Shown here piece after piece: positions 8,762 through 16,926 of a stretch of DNA of 64,000 nt. The position numbers and the translations under genes were made by a program. The notes below the pieces were generated by a model, which saw nothing but the letters and a program-made list of their open reading frames with translations, was not told the origin of the DNA and searched no databases. The stretch's first letter is position 1. Every line of letters begins with the position of its first letter. Origin of the DNA: Planctomycetota bacterium (lineage in GTDB: Bacteria; Planctomycetota; MHYJ01; JACQXL01); NCBI GenBank assembly GCA_016235865.1, contig JACRIK010000003.1, forward strand, positions 1 through 64,000, read 5' to 3'.

Positions 8762-9127
8762 TTATTTGCTTTGGTTCCTATACTTATCGATAATATCCTG
8801 CCGGATGGGACAAAAGACGTCCAGCATTATGAACGGTTCATCGCCGACACAGGTATCCCCGTGCGGGACATTTGCCGGGATGCAATAGAAATCGCCTTTT
8901 CCCACGCTCCGTTCCTGGCCGCCGATACGCAGTAGCGCCCGGCCGGAGTAAACTATCCCAACCTGCTCATGCGGGTGGGCATGGATTTCCACGGTATGCC
9001 CGGGTAGGGTGGTGTTAAGCGCCATCATGGTTTTCTCGCCGTTGAGGCCGGTCAGAATTACAGTTTCCAATCCCGGCCGCTGGGAAAACTTGGGCGCGCC
9101 GGACGGATTGATAAAATACGAGTTCAT
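8762..9127 (-). CDS. Cupin-domain protein
   Basis: A 121-residue single-domain cupin. Cupin motif 1 is seen as HTVEIHAHPHEQVGIVYSG (His residues and Glu of the metal site) and motif 2 as GDFYCIPANVPHGD. Such proteins bind a divalent metal and act as sugar isomerases, dioxygenases or sensors; the substrate cannot be told. Two in-frame ATGs are three codons apart; AAAGG sits directly against the first and nine bases from the second, so the second (9127) is chosen. It stands alone, transcribed leftwards. Confidence 0.85.
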   Translation of the reverse strand: MNSYFINPSGAPKFSQRPGLETVILTGLNGEKTMMALNTTLPGHTVEIHAHPHEQVGIVYSGRALLRIGGQERSVGKGDFYCIPANVPHGDTCVGDEPFIMLDVFCPIRQDIIDKYRNQSK

Positions 9128-9184
9128 ATAAATCATCCTTTCAGCCTGCCGATTCAGTGAGACGCCCCGACTGCCCGGAATATC

Positions 9185-10906
9185 TTATTCGCCGTCGACC
9201 GGCGGCGCGAAGTAGATAAAATCACCGACTCCGGAAGACAGCGCTTCCCGGAGCGTGGCCTCTTTGCCGGCCGTGTTTTCATCAACCCCAACCGGTATCA
9301 GCGTTTTGTACGATGCCGGATACCTTTTGTAAGAGCGTTCGGGGATGTTGAATTTGTATTTAATATGGCCGCTGCCGGCGACGACGACGATCTGACAGGC
9401 CTGATCATTGGCGGATTTAAGGCAATTGGCTATGGCCTCACCGAAGGTTTCATCCCAGATGCACTGGAGCAGATACATCCGGTCTTCGTCGAACGCGCGC
9501 GCCATTTTCTTCATCGGTTCAAACGACTTCATCACGAACTCGCGATGCGCCTTATTGGAGGTATCAATGTCCCGGGCAATAAGCTTCTGCTCGCCCGGCG
9601 TAAGTTTGTCCCAGCCCTCGTCAGCCAGCTTGCTTTTTATCGCCTTTTCCACGTTCAGCCCGAGCAGTTTCAGGCCGTTGGTTTTGGCGTAACGAACCAG
9701 CCCGATGTAGTATTTTTCATACCAGTCGTTGCTGAATCCCTCCCGGACCGCCGCATCGAATTCCGGTTCGGTGATTTTCCCGGCAATATAGTCGTCGCAG
9801 ACCGGCTGTTTAGAACGGTACAGGAATTCCATGGCCAGGATGGCCTTGGGGTTTTTCCGGGCGATGCCCCGGAGAATATCATCCTGTATTTTGTGATGGG
9901 CCGGGTTGGTATGCGATTCGGCCACATAAATAACCCGGATATCCTTCAGCCGTTCCAATAAGGCGTCATAATCCAGCACCTCAACAGTGCCCAGGTCGAC
10001 GTATTTATTATAGAGATCCGGTATTTTTAACGAGGCCAGCGCGGCCGCGGTCTTTGAAATCGCCCCGGCCTGGGCGGCGTCCGGTTTATACCCGGCGCTA
10101 AAACGGACGGGCGGGTTGTCCGCACCTGCCGGCGCCTCCAGCAGCTTTTTTGCCTCCGGCGGAATGACAATCGGGGCGCCCTTGTTATAGTCCGAATAAT
10201 TCATCTCCATTTTTACCTTCATGCCTATCCCTTCGGCTTCTGCCCTGCCCGGACCGCCGCGTTTCATGGTGGCTTCCAGGCTAAGAATGACCTTGTATAA
10301 AAGGCAGGTGTTTTTTTCCACCCACATCTTTACCGATATCTTATCAAATGAGCCGCCCATATTCTGCATCTTGCCCAGTGCCTTGTTTAATACCTCGGCT
10401 TTAACCGGCACCTCGATCACCTGATACGCGACGTCCTGTATTTTTTCCTCGGGGCTGAAGGAAAAATCCTGATTAAGGTCCAGGATTGCCGTAAGCGTTT
10501 CCGGGGCTATCCTGAAAAATGACGTCATCTCGGACTGGCCCGGCAGCGGCCGCGCCCATTCCTGGCTGGCCGGATCCAGCAACACCGCATTATTCCCGTC
10601 TAAATAGCCCTCAAAGCGCGTTTTCATTAATCCCTTGTTCCCGTCCATCACTTCGCCGACGGAATAGGTCAGGTTGCCAGAGCTGGTATTGACGCAGTCA
10701 AGAATCACTATTTTCACTCCCATCGTTTCCATGCCGACTACTATTTTGGTCGAGACGCTTTTGGCGCTGTGCAGGTTTTCCGACGCCTGTTTGATAACCC
10801 CCCGGGCATCCTTAATTGCTTGGGGCCCGGATGCGCACCCGGCGAATAATGCCGCCGATATTATCAGGGCGTATATTGGCAGATATTTTCTGTTGACCGG
10901 TTTCAT
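9185..10906 (-). CDS. Lipoprotein fusing a LolA-like domain to a ChaN-type haem-binding domain
   Basis: AGAAAGG precedes the ATG at 10906 (the frame is open to 10945). A lipoprotein signal ends in ALFAGCAS. Residues about 35-260 look like the LolA/LppX-like fold of outer-membrane lipid-binding proteins (repeated beta strands, KTRFEGYLDGNNAVLL, VKMWVEKNTCLLYKV). Residues about 320-560 match the ChaN/DUF399 family (haem-binding uptake, Tiki superfamily): IRVIYVAESHTNPAHHKIQ, AILAMEFL, LGLNVEK, and a closing VVVAGSGHIKY. ChaN is a periplasmic lipoprotein tied to haem-iron uptake; Tiki relatives are metalloproteases. The fusion with a lipid-carrier-like domain is unusual. Genes on either side give no functional clue. 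Confidence 0.8.
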   Translation of the reverse strand: MKPVNRKYLPIYALIISAALFAGCASGPQAIKDARGVIKQASENLHSAKSVSTKIVVGMETMGVKIVILDCVNTSSGNLTYSVGEVMDGNKGLMKTRFEGYLDGNNAVLLDPASQEWARPLPGQSEMTSFFRIAPETLTAILDLNQDFSFSPEEKIQDVAYQVIEVPVKAEVLNKALGKMQNMGGSFDKISVKMWVEKNTCLLYKVILSLEATMKRGGPGRAEAEGIGMKVKMEMNYSDYNKGAPIVIPPEAKKLLEAPAGADNPPVRFSAGYKPDAAQAGAISKTAAALASLKIPDLYNKYVDLGTVEVLDYDALLERLKDIRVIYVAESHTNPAHHKIQDDILRGIARKNPKAILAMEFLYRSKQPVCDDYIAGKITEPEFDAAVREGFSNDWYEKYYIGLVRYAKTNGLKLLGLNVEKAIKSKLADEGWDKLTPGEQKLIARDIDTSNKAHREFVMKSFEPMKKMARAFDEDRMYLLQCIWDETFGEAIANCLKSANDQACQIVVVAGSGHIKYKFNIPERSYKRYPASYKTLIPVGVDENTAGKEATLREALSSGVGDFIYFAPPVDGE

Positions 10907-11027
10907 AAGTTTTTCCTTTCTTGCCCCGGTAAATTCCGGGGACATCCTTCAAAATCAGAACATAGTATTCGGTATGCAGGCCCAGCCTGCCGTTTATCAA
11001 GCCCGCCGCCCAGACCCGGAGCCCTTT

Positions 11028-12587
11028 TTATTGGGTCTTGTCAACGAACGTGCCGCCGGTAATATCGGCAATGGTTTTCATCAAGTAGGTATTGGCCTTG
11101 TCGCCCTTGGCCATCGGGTCGGTGTTATTGGGGTCCAAAACGCCGACGGCAATGGTGTTGATTTTTATCCGCCGGGTTTCGTTTATCTTGCGGATGGCGT
11201 CAACCATCTCAGCCGGGTCCGATATCCGGCCCAGGTTCGGGTTACCGTCGGTCAGCAGGAAAATAGTGTCGGCGCCGTTAACCGGCTCGACCGGAGAGCC
11301 CTTGCCGCCCCCGGTAATCACCCGCTTGGGCTCGTTCGCCTTGGCCGGAGCCAGCGTCAATTTATAGGCCGCCTCCAGAGCGTCGTAAATATTGGTCCGC
11401 CCGGCCGGCACCTGGTTGTCAACGGTTTTTATGGCGTCCATCTTGTTTTCGTTGGTCGCCGGCACCAGCTCTTTTTTCCAGATTCGCACGTCGTTACTAT
11501 AAAATACGATGGAAAAATAAACCTTGGAGTCCAGGGTGTAAAGGGTGTTGATTAATTCTTTCCGGACCGAATCAATTCTTCTTTTGACCGGACGGCTGTC
11601 GACCTCTTTTTTCTTCTTTTTCAGTTCTTCCGGAACCGGCGGCGCGGCATCGGTCCCCGATTTTTTCTTGTCATCACCGGTTATGACAACCTTGTCTTTT
11701 TCCGGCTCCTCAGGGACCGGCGCCTCTTCTTTGGCCGCCCATTCCATGCTCCGCGATACGTCCATGACAAAGACCACCCGGTTCGATTCGATTTTGGTGC
11801 CGTAGTATTCCCCGCGAATCACGGACCGGGTCTGGCCGGGATTTTTGGCGTCGCCCGGGCTGTCCGGTATTTCCCGGTTGAGCTCTTCCAGCAGGCTTAT
11901 TAACGCGGCCAGGACGCGGGATTCGATGTTTTTGTCATTCATGGCTTCGACGATTTGCTTGATGCTGGCCGGAGATTTTAGCGCGCGTAAATAATCAATC
12001 GCCGCCAGTTTGACTTCCCAGGCCACCAACTGAACCAGCAGCTTACCGGCCGGCTCCAATCCGTCCGGCGCGTTCAGTTCCCTTAAGGCATCGAGCGCGG
12101 CTATTTGCAGCGCCGTTTCTTTTTCGTTGACCAGTCCGGTCAATACCTTGACGGATTCGGGTTGGTTGATGCCGCCCAGGGCCTTGACCAGGTAAAAGCG
12201 CCCGCGCCAGTCAGCCGTTGGATTGGCCACACCCTTGATGATTAAGCTGACGGCTTTAGCGTCGCTTAATTTGCGCAATCCCAGGACGCAGGCGTCAATC
12301 ACCTTGATACTGACCTGTTCCTCTTCCTTACCGTTTTTGTTGCGGGCCAGCTCGTCGGCCAGCTGGCTGATTAACAGCCCGGCCGCTTCAGGCTCGACGG
12401 TTGAGGTTATATTTTCAGCCAGACGCACGGTTACGGCAATCCGTTTCCCGGCGTCATTGTTTTTGCTGTCCTTGAGGAATTCGTCTTTTGCCGTTTTCCA
12501 TTCGGCATCGCCGCCGGATGAGAATAGCGCTGCCAAGAAGACCAGGCCTGATGCCATAATAAGGATGCAGGATTTTTTTATGCTCAT
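11028..12587 (-). CDS. HEAT-repeat and von Willebrand factor A domain protein
   Basis: AGAAGGAG precedes the ATG at 12587. A signal peptide or anchor covers residues 5-25. Residues 30-245 are helical repeats of HEAT type. Residues 265-519 form a VWA domain: MIDAS DxSxS is seen in FVMDVSRSMEW, the conserved Thr in GRTNIYDAL, and Asp in IFLLTDGNPNLG. The VWA domain is interrupted right after the MIDAS by about 60 residues rich in Lys, Glu, Pro and Asp. Such proteins bind partners through a metal-dependent site. It probably sits in the periplasm, or is exported. The gene is 80-120 bases upstream of the LolA/ChaN gene, same direction, so the two may be cotranscribed. Confidence 0.85.
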   Translation of the reverse strand: MSIKKSCILIMASGLVFLAALFSSGGDAEWKTAKDEFLKDSKNNDAGKRIAVTVRLAENITSTVEPEAAGLLISQLADELARNKNGKEEEQVSIKVIDACVLGLRKLSDAKAVSLIIKGVANPTADWRGRFYLVKALGGINQPESVKVLTGLVNEKETALQIAALDALRELNAPDGLEPAGKLLVQLVAWEVKLAAIDYLRALKSPASIKQIVEAMNDKNIESRVLAALISLLEELNREIPDSPGDAKNPGQTRSVIRGEYYGTKIESNRVVFVMDVSRSMEWAAKEEAPVPEEPEKDKVVITGDDKKKSGTDAAPPVPEELKKKKKEVDSRPVKRRIDSVRKELINTLYTLDSKVYFSIVFYSNDVRIWKKELVPATNENKMDAIKTVDNQVPAGRTNIYDALEAAYKLTLAPAKANEPKRVITGGGKGSPVEPVNGADTIFLLTDGNPNLGRISDPAEMVDAIRKINETRRIKINTIAVGVLDPNNTDPMAKGDKANTYLMKTIADITGGTFVDKTQ

Positions 12588-12782
12588 GATATATCTCCTT
12601 CTAATATCCCGGTGCATAACGTCATGCACGATGCAAACCTTTCTTGATTGTTTTCCAGCCTATCATTTTTCGGGATGCAAGGCAAGTATTTGTCCGGGCG
12701 GTATCCCGATAGGAAGCCGGACGGTTTTTATTTGCATGTTTCCGTCCGGTTATATATATTCAAGGCGATAAGGAGACGAACC

Positions 12783-13943
12783 ATGAAAATATTTTCCTTG
12801 CTGATGACCGGTGTCTTTGCCTGCGGTCTGCTAGGTTGCGGGAATCCGCCAACAACACCGGAATCAACAACGGCCCAGATACCAATCATGGTCCGGGGGC
12901 AGCCGGCTTTGGTCCGGGCGCCGGATTTCTACCAGGGCGAGCTGGCCTGGACTAATGTGGAATATGTCCTGCATTCGTCGGCGGTCGGCCGGCTGGTTAC
13001 CAATGACGGAGATAATCCTTATTCGGTGCCGGTATCATTCGGCTATTGCCGGGAGCGGATTTATTTCCATTCCTCAACCATGGGCAAGAAGATGAATAAT
13101 ATCGTCGATAATCCCAAGGTGGCGTTTGTGGTGGACCGGTATAACGAGCGCGAGGGTTGGGCCAGCATCAGCATTTTCGGCACGGCCCGCATCGTAGAGG
13201 GTCCGGAGGAAACCAGCCTGGCGCTCCAGCGTTTTTCCGCGGCCTATAAAAACCCGCCCGATGAAATAGAAGCAAAGGCGGCACAGGTAAAACCGGAACC
13301 GCTGCCGCCCATGGAACTGACCATGGTGGAGATTACCCCGGCCAAAATCACCTCGCGCCTCCTGCCGGTGTCTTTGGATTTGATGGCGAAAATGCCTTAT
13401 ATGACGGACAGCAAGATACCGGATCCGGGCAACCAACCGCTCAGCCCGGAAGATGCCCAGGTGTTCACCGGCGTGCTGCCGGCGGACACGGTCAAGTGGC
13501 TGCTGAATTCCGGCGCCTGGGGGCGCCTGAATATATTCGCGGGCGATTATCCTGATTCCGAGCCGGTGATATATTATTATCGAAACGGCAGTATATATAT
13601 CGATTTGAAAAACGACGATTCACTGATAGCGCTGATTAAGAAAGACGGCCGGGTGAGTTTTTCCCTGGACCGGATAACCGATGATTTATCGGACTGGAAG
13701 GCCGGGCTGCCGGCCCTGGGCGGCAAGTCGCACAGCCGGCCGCTGACACAAACCGCCGGCCTGTGGCTCTGGCTAAGCATCAATGTTTTCGGCGATGCCC
13801 AAATAATCTTTGACCCAACACAGGCACTGACACATGTACGGATAAAAATCACCCCGCGGCTGATTACTTCAAAGGCCAGCCATATGCCCCTGACGCTCCC
13901 GAAAATGGTTTACACTTTCAAGGAGCCGCTGCTCCTAAGATAA
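12783..13943 (+). CDS. Lipoprotein with two FMN-binding split-barrel (PNPOx-like) domains
   Basis: AGGAGA precedes the ATG at 12783; a lipoprotein signal ends in ACGLLGCGNP. Residues about 55-165 form a pyridoxamine-phosphate-oxidase-like split barrel of the NimA type (NPYSVPVSFGYC, IYFHSSTMGKKMNNI, VAFVVDRYN). A second, more diverged copy spans about 240-380 (DSEPVIYYYRNGSIYID, VSFSLDRI). Cytoplasmic relatives are FMN- or F420-dependent reductases; a lipoprotein-anchored tandem pair is unusual. The second copy has lost much of the motif HSxxxGxK, so only the first may bind cofactor. A paralogue follows at 14065. Confidence 0.85.
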   Translation: MKIFSLLMTGVFACGLLGCGNPPTTPESTTAQIPIMVRGQPALVRAPDFYQGELAWTNVEYVLHSSAVGRLVTNDGDNPYSVPVSFGYCRERIYFHSSTMGKKMNNIVDNPKVAFVVDRYNEREGWASISIFGTARIVEGPEETSLALQRFSAAYKNPPDEIEAKAAQVKPEPLPPMELTMVEITPAKITSRLLPVSLDLMAKMPYMTDSKIPDPGNQPLSPEDAQVFTGVLPADTVKWLLNSGAWGRLNIFAGDYPDSEPVIYYYRNGSIYIDLKNDDSLIALIKKDGRVSFSLDRITDDLSDWKAGLPALGGKSHSRPLTQTAGLWLWLSINVFGDAQIIFDPTQALTHVRIKITPRLITSKASHMPLTLPKMVYTFKEPLLLR

Positions 13944-14064
13944 TTTATCCTTTAGCCAGGCCCGACTGCGGCGGGCAGGCAGGAAAGTGACGATTTTTGT
14001 TTGCTTGCGCCGGGAAATTATATATATTACAAAAACAATAAACAGAAAACTAAGGAGCTGAATC

Positions 14065-15255
14065 ATGAAAATGTTTTCTTTGCTGATGACCGGCGTCTTT
14101 GCCTGCGGTCTGCTGGGTTGCGGGAATCCGTCAACAGCGCCGGCTAAAACACCGGCCGCGCCGGTTATAAAGGCCCAGCCGGACCCGGCCAAGGCGCCGG
14201 ATTTCTATAAGGGGGACCTGAGCTGGCGCGAGATCGAATACATCCTGCATTCGTCCTCGGTCGGCCGCATCATCAGTTTCGGCGAACAATATCCTTATTC
14301 CGTGCCGGTGAGTTTCGTTTATTTCGAGGGCAAGGTGGTGATTCATTCCAGCCCCAGGGGGACGAAAATCAATAATATCAAAAAGAATCAATCGGTTTGT
14401 TTTGCGGTGGACCGCTATAACGAGCGCGAGGGCTGGGCCAGCATCAATATCTTCGGCCAGGCCAGTGTGGTGGCCGACCCGGCCAGGAAGGGCGAATTGA
14501 TGGCCAAGTTCGAGGCGGCTTATACGGCCAGCCCAGACATGGTTGAAACCGCCGTGGCTAAGATGCAATTTAAGCCGGTGGATGTGCCGGTGGCCATGAT
14601 AGAAATCGCTCCGGATAAGATTGCCAACCGAGTTTTGTCCGTGCCCAGGGATTGGCTGCTGAAATTCCCGTATATTGCCGGCCAGATACCGGGCGAGAAT
14701 GTCCTACCGACCGGCGCGCACGGCGCCAGCACCAAACCCATGCCGGCTGAACTGATTGACTGGACGCTCTATTCCTGTTCCGCGGGACGGCTGGATACTT
14801 TAGCGGCCGGATATCCGGATTCCACGCCGGTTAATTACGCCTATTTTGACGGCAAGGTTTATGTCCATTCCCGCAATTACGGCTCCAAGGTAACCAATAT
14901 CAGTAAAGACCAGCGGGTAGCTTTTTCCGTAGACCGTTTTAACAAGGAACGCTGGCTAAGCGTGAATGTTAGCGGCACGGCCCGGCTCATCACAGACCCG
15001 GCTGAGATGGCTTTGCTGATGAATAAATACACGGTGGCGTTTAACACCACCGAGATAGACAAGATACCCGAGGCGGTTAAGGCGGTCATCGCCCCCGAAG
15101 AACGGATAAATAAAAGCGTCGGGCGGATGGCTGAGAAGATGGTTCTGATTGAAATCACGCCCAATCAAATCACGGGCCGGATGAATAACGTGAAATTGAA
15201 TGTGGTCAAGCTGCCATATACCCTAAAAGATAATCTCAGGCCGGAGCAGGAATAA
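14065..15255 (+). CDS. Paralogous lipoprotein with two FMN-binding split-barrel domains
   Basis: AAGGAG precedes the ATG. The first 26 residues are nearly identical to the preceding gene (MKMFSLLMTGVFACGLLGCG), and both split-barrel domains are recognisable: YPYSVPVSFVYFEGKVVIHS and FAVDRYNEREGWASI in the first (about 50-165), and DSTPVNYAYFDGKVYVHS with FSVDRFN in the second (about 230-345). Here both copies keep the HSxxxGxKxxNI motif of the cofactor site, unlike the neighbour's second domain. The pair arose by tandem duplication. A reductase role at the outer or inner membrane surface is possible but unproven. Confidence 0.86.
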   Translation: MKMFSLLMTGVFACGLLGCGNPSTAPAKTPAAPVIKAQPDPAKAPDFYKGDLSWREIEYILHSSSVGRIISFGEQYPYSVPVSFVYFEGKVVIHSSPRGTKINNIKKNQSVCFAVDRYNEREGWASINIFGQASVVADPARKGELMAKFEAAYTASPDMVETAVAKMQFKPVDVPVAMIEIAPDKIANRVLSVPRDWLLKFPYIAGQIPGENVLPTGAHGASTKPMPAELIDWTLYSCSAGRLDTLAAGYPDSTPVNYAYFDGKVYVHSRNYGSKVTNISKDQRVAFSVDRFNKERWLSVNVSGTARLITDPAEMALLMNKYTVAFNTTEIDKIPEAVKAVIAPEERINKSVGRMAEKMVLIEITPNQITGRMNNVKLNVVKLPYTLKDNLRPEQE

Positions 15256-15274
15256 CCGGTAAATTCCGGTAGCA

Positions 15275-15532
15275 TTATTTCGCGAAGTCAATAATTTTGA
15301 CAGTACGCGTCCAGGCCGAATAGGCCATCAGGGCGGTAATACCGGCGGTTAAGACCCAGTAAATCAGCGTGACCCATTTTTCCGCTCTGTCAGCCCCCGG
15401 CTTAAAGATGCCGACGTCTTCCGCCAACCGGCTGAAAATCTCCCGGCACCAGATAAACCCCAGAACCAGAACGGCTATATAAAAAAGCTCTACGCTGCGG
15501 TGCCCACCATAAAAACGAGCTATTCTAATCAT
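15275..15532 (-). CDS. Small membrane protein, 85 aa
   Basis: The ATG at 15532 follows AAAGGAAT closely and lies 10 bases after the stop of the nuclease gene upstream, so the two are probably cotranscribed. The protein has two membrane helices (about residues 13-30 and 52-72) joined by a basic/acidic loop. The frame is open further upstream, into the nuclease gene, but that part is out of frame with a real product. No family recognised. Confidence 0.65.
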   Translation of the reverse strand: MIRIARFYGGHRSVELFYIAVLVLGFIWCREIFSRLAEDVGIFKPGADRAEKWVTLIYWVLTAGITALMAYSAWTRTVKIIDFAK

Positions 15533-15542
15533 TATTCCTTTT

Positions 15543-16277
15543 TTAAGTGGTACTAACCAGCAATTTCTGGTATTGGCAGAATCCGCAGTCATCGGTATAA
15601 TCCGGTATCTGCGAGCGGTCCAGGCAGTCCTTGGCCTTGATGAGTTCCTGTTCCACCCAGTTGTCATTGCCTTGGTATGCGTGGATTTCGATATTGAATT
15701 CTAGCCGGGCATCAAACTTTTCACAGTCCTTTTTGCCGTTGCAGTAGACGAAATAGCCGGTATCGGATATCCTGAATCCGTTCTGCCTGAAGAGCCACTG
15801 GTAGATTTCCATCTGGCGCTTCCAGGCAACATGCCATTCCTCGTTAAGCGAGAGATCGCCCTTTTTGGCCGTGGCTTTGTAATCCACGATGCTGAGATTG
15901 CCGTCCGGGTGTGCCCAGACATCGTCAATGGCTCCGAAGACCAGGAAATTGGTCTTTTTGTGCAGCATCTGGATGCCATGGAAGTTGTTGCGCCAGTCAT
16001 CGAGTTTCTCGTGCCTGAAAGGCACGGCCGGGATGGCGTATTTTTCCATCAAGGGATGGATCTTTTGTTTGGCGCGGTAGAGGTCGAATTCACGCTTGAG
16101 CAATCCATCAACCGCCACATTCAGGGTAAAAGGCAGACCGTCCGGCTGTTTGATGCCCAACCGGCGGTCCAGGTAAAAACAGCGCGGGCAACTCATGAAG
16201 TTTTCCAGCTTGGTCCGGCTGAATTTAAAGAGCTCTTTTGATTTGGGGTCGTATAAGGTGGATTTTCTGGGCGGCAT
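15543..16277 (-). CDS. Cas4/RecB-like PD-(D/E)XK nuclease
   Basis: GAAAGGA precedes the ATG at 16277. Residues 18-30 have KLENFMSCPRCFYLDRR, an SxxxxxxCPRxF start typical of the PD-(D/E)XK exonuclease/Cas4 group. The nuclease core is FGAIDDVW followed by LSIVDYKAT (Asp, then D-x-K). Near the C-terminus CLDRSQIPDYTDDCGFCQY gives three more cysteines; with the N-terminal Cys they match the four-Cys Fe-S site of Cas4 and AddB. No CRISPR array or cas gene is in the window, so it is a stand-alone member, perhaps acting in DNA repair. The acidic residue normally E in ExK is D here (DYK), as in some members. Confidence 0.8.
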   Translation of the reverse strand: MPPRKSTLYDPKSKELFKFSRTKLENFMSCPRCFYLDRRLGIKQPDGLPFTLNVAVDGLLKREFDLYRAKQKIHPLMEKYAIPAVPFRHEKLDDWRNNFHGIQMLHKKTNFLVFGAIDDVWAHPDGNLSIVDYKATAKKGDLSLNEEWHVAWKRQMEIYQWLFRQNGFRISDTGYFVYCNGKKDCEKFDARLEFNIEIHAYQGNDNWVEQELIKAKDCLDRSQIPDYTDDCGFCQYQKLLVSTT

Positions 16278-16497
16278 ATCAGTTCCTTTCGCTATGTTTA
16301 TTTTACACCCTACCATTTCGCTCATGAAAATCAACTATTTTACCACTATGCATAATCGAAAACTTAATCACATTTATCTCCTTATCATCTTAATTCGCGG
16401 TCTCTGCGGCGTTCCATTAAGTTTGGGCAAGATTTAACGGCAGACGCTCAGCGAGACGCCGACCCGGCCCCGGAATAATTCTTACCGCTTCGATAAC

Positions 16498-16881
16498 CTA
16501 CTCCATGATGATGAAATGCTTTATCAGGGTCCAGCCGATCAGGGCAATGCCGGCGCAATTGATTAGCCCTAATACCGCCACCTCAGGTACGGAGATGTGA
16601 AAATAGACAAATTTAGTCAGAAACCAGAATAACATGAAATATAAAAAACACATGCTAATGCCGACGCCTAAAACCGGCGGGAATATATAAAGAAAAAGAA
16701 AAGGAAATAATAGTTCCAGGAATGAACATACGGCCATTTTCTTCAGGTCCGAGGTAAAATGGAATATGGTTTCGCCGATACCGAGCCTGTCAATAATAAA
16801 GATGCCGGCCACCGATGAAAAGGTATGGGTGGCATAGACAATCAGCGCCAAAAGCCAGAATTTATCAATATCAATTTCCAT
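16498..16881 (-). CDS. Hydrophobic membrane protein, 127 aa
   Basis: Four predicted membrane helices (about residues 8-32, 48-68, 70-92, 98-122) with a short acidic N-terminus MEIDIDKFW. No family was recognised. It starts 45 bases after the stop of the UbiA-type gene and in the same direction, which suggests cotranscription and a membrane partner role. The ribosome-binding site is weak. Confidence 0.65.
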   Translation of the reverse strand: MEIDIDKFWLLALIVYATHTFSSVAGIFIIDRLGIGETIFHFTSDLKKMAVCSFLELLFPFLFLYIFPPVLGVGISMCFLYFMLFWFLTKFVYFHISVPEVAVLGLINCAGIALIGWTLIKHFIIME

Positions 16882-16926
16882 ATTTACCGGGTGCGCATCG
16901 CGCCTTGCTTTGATTGGGACGTTGAA

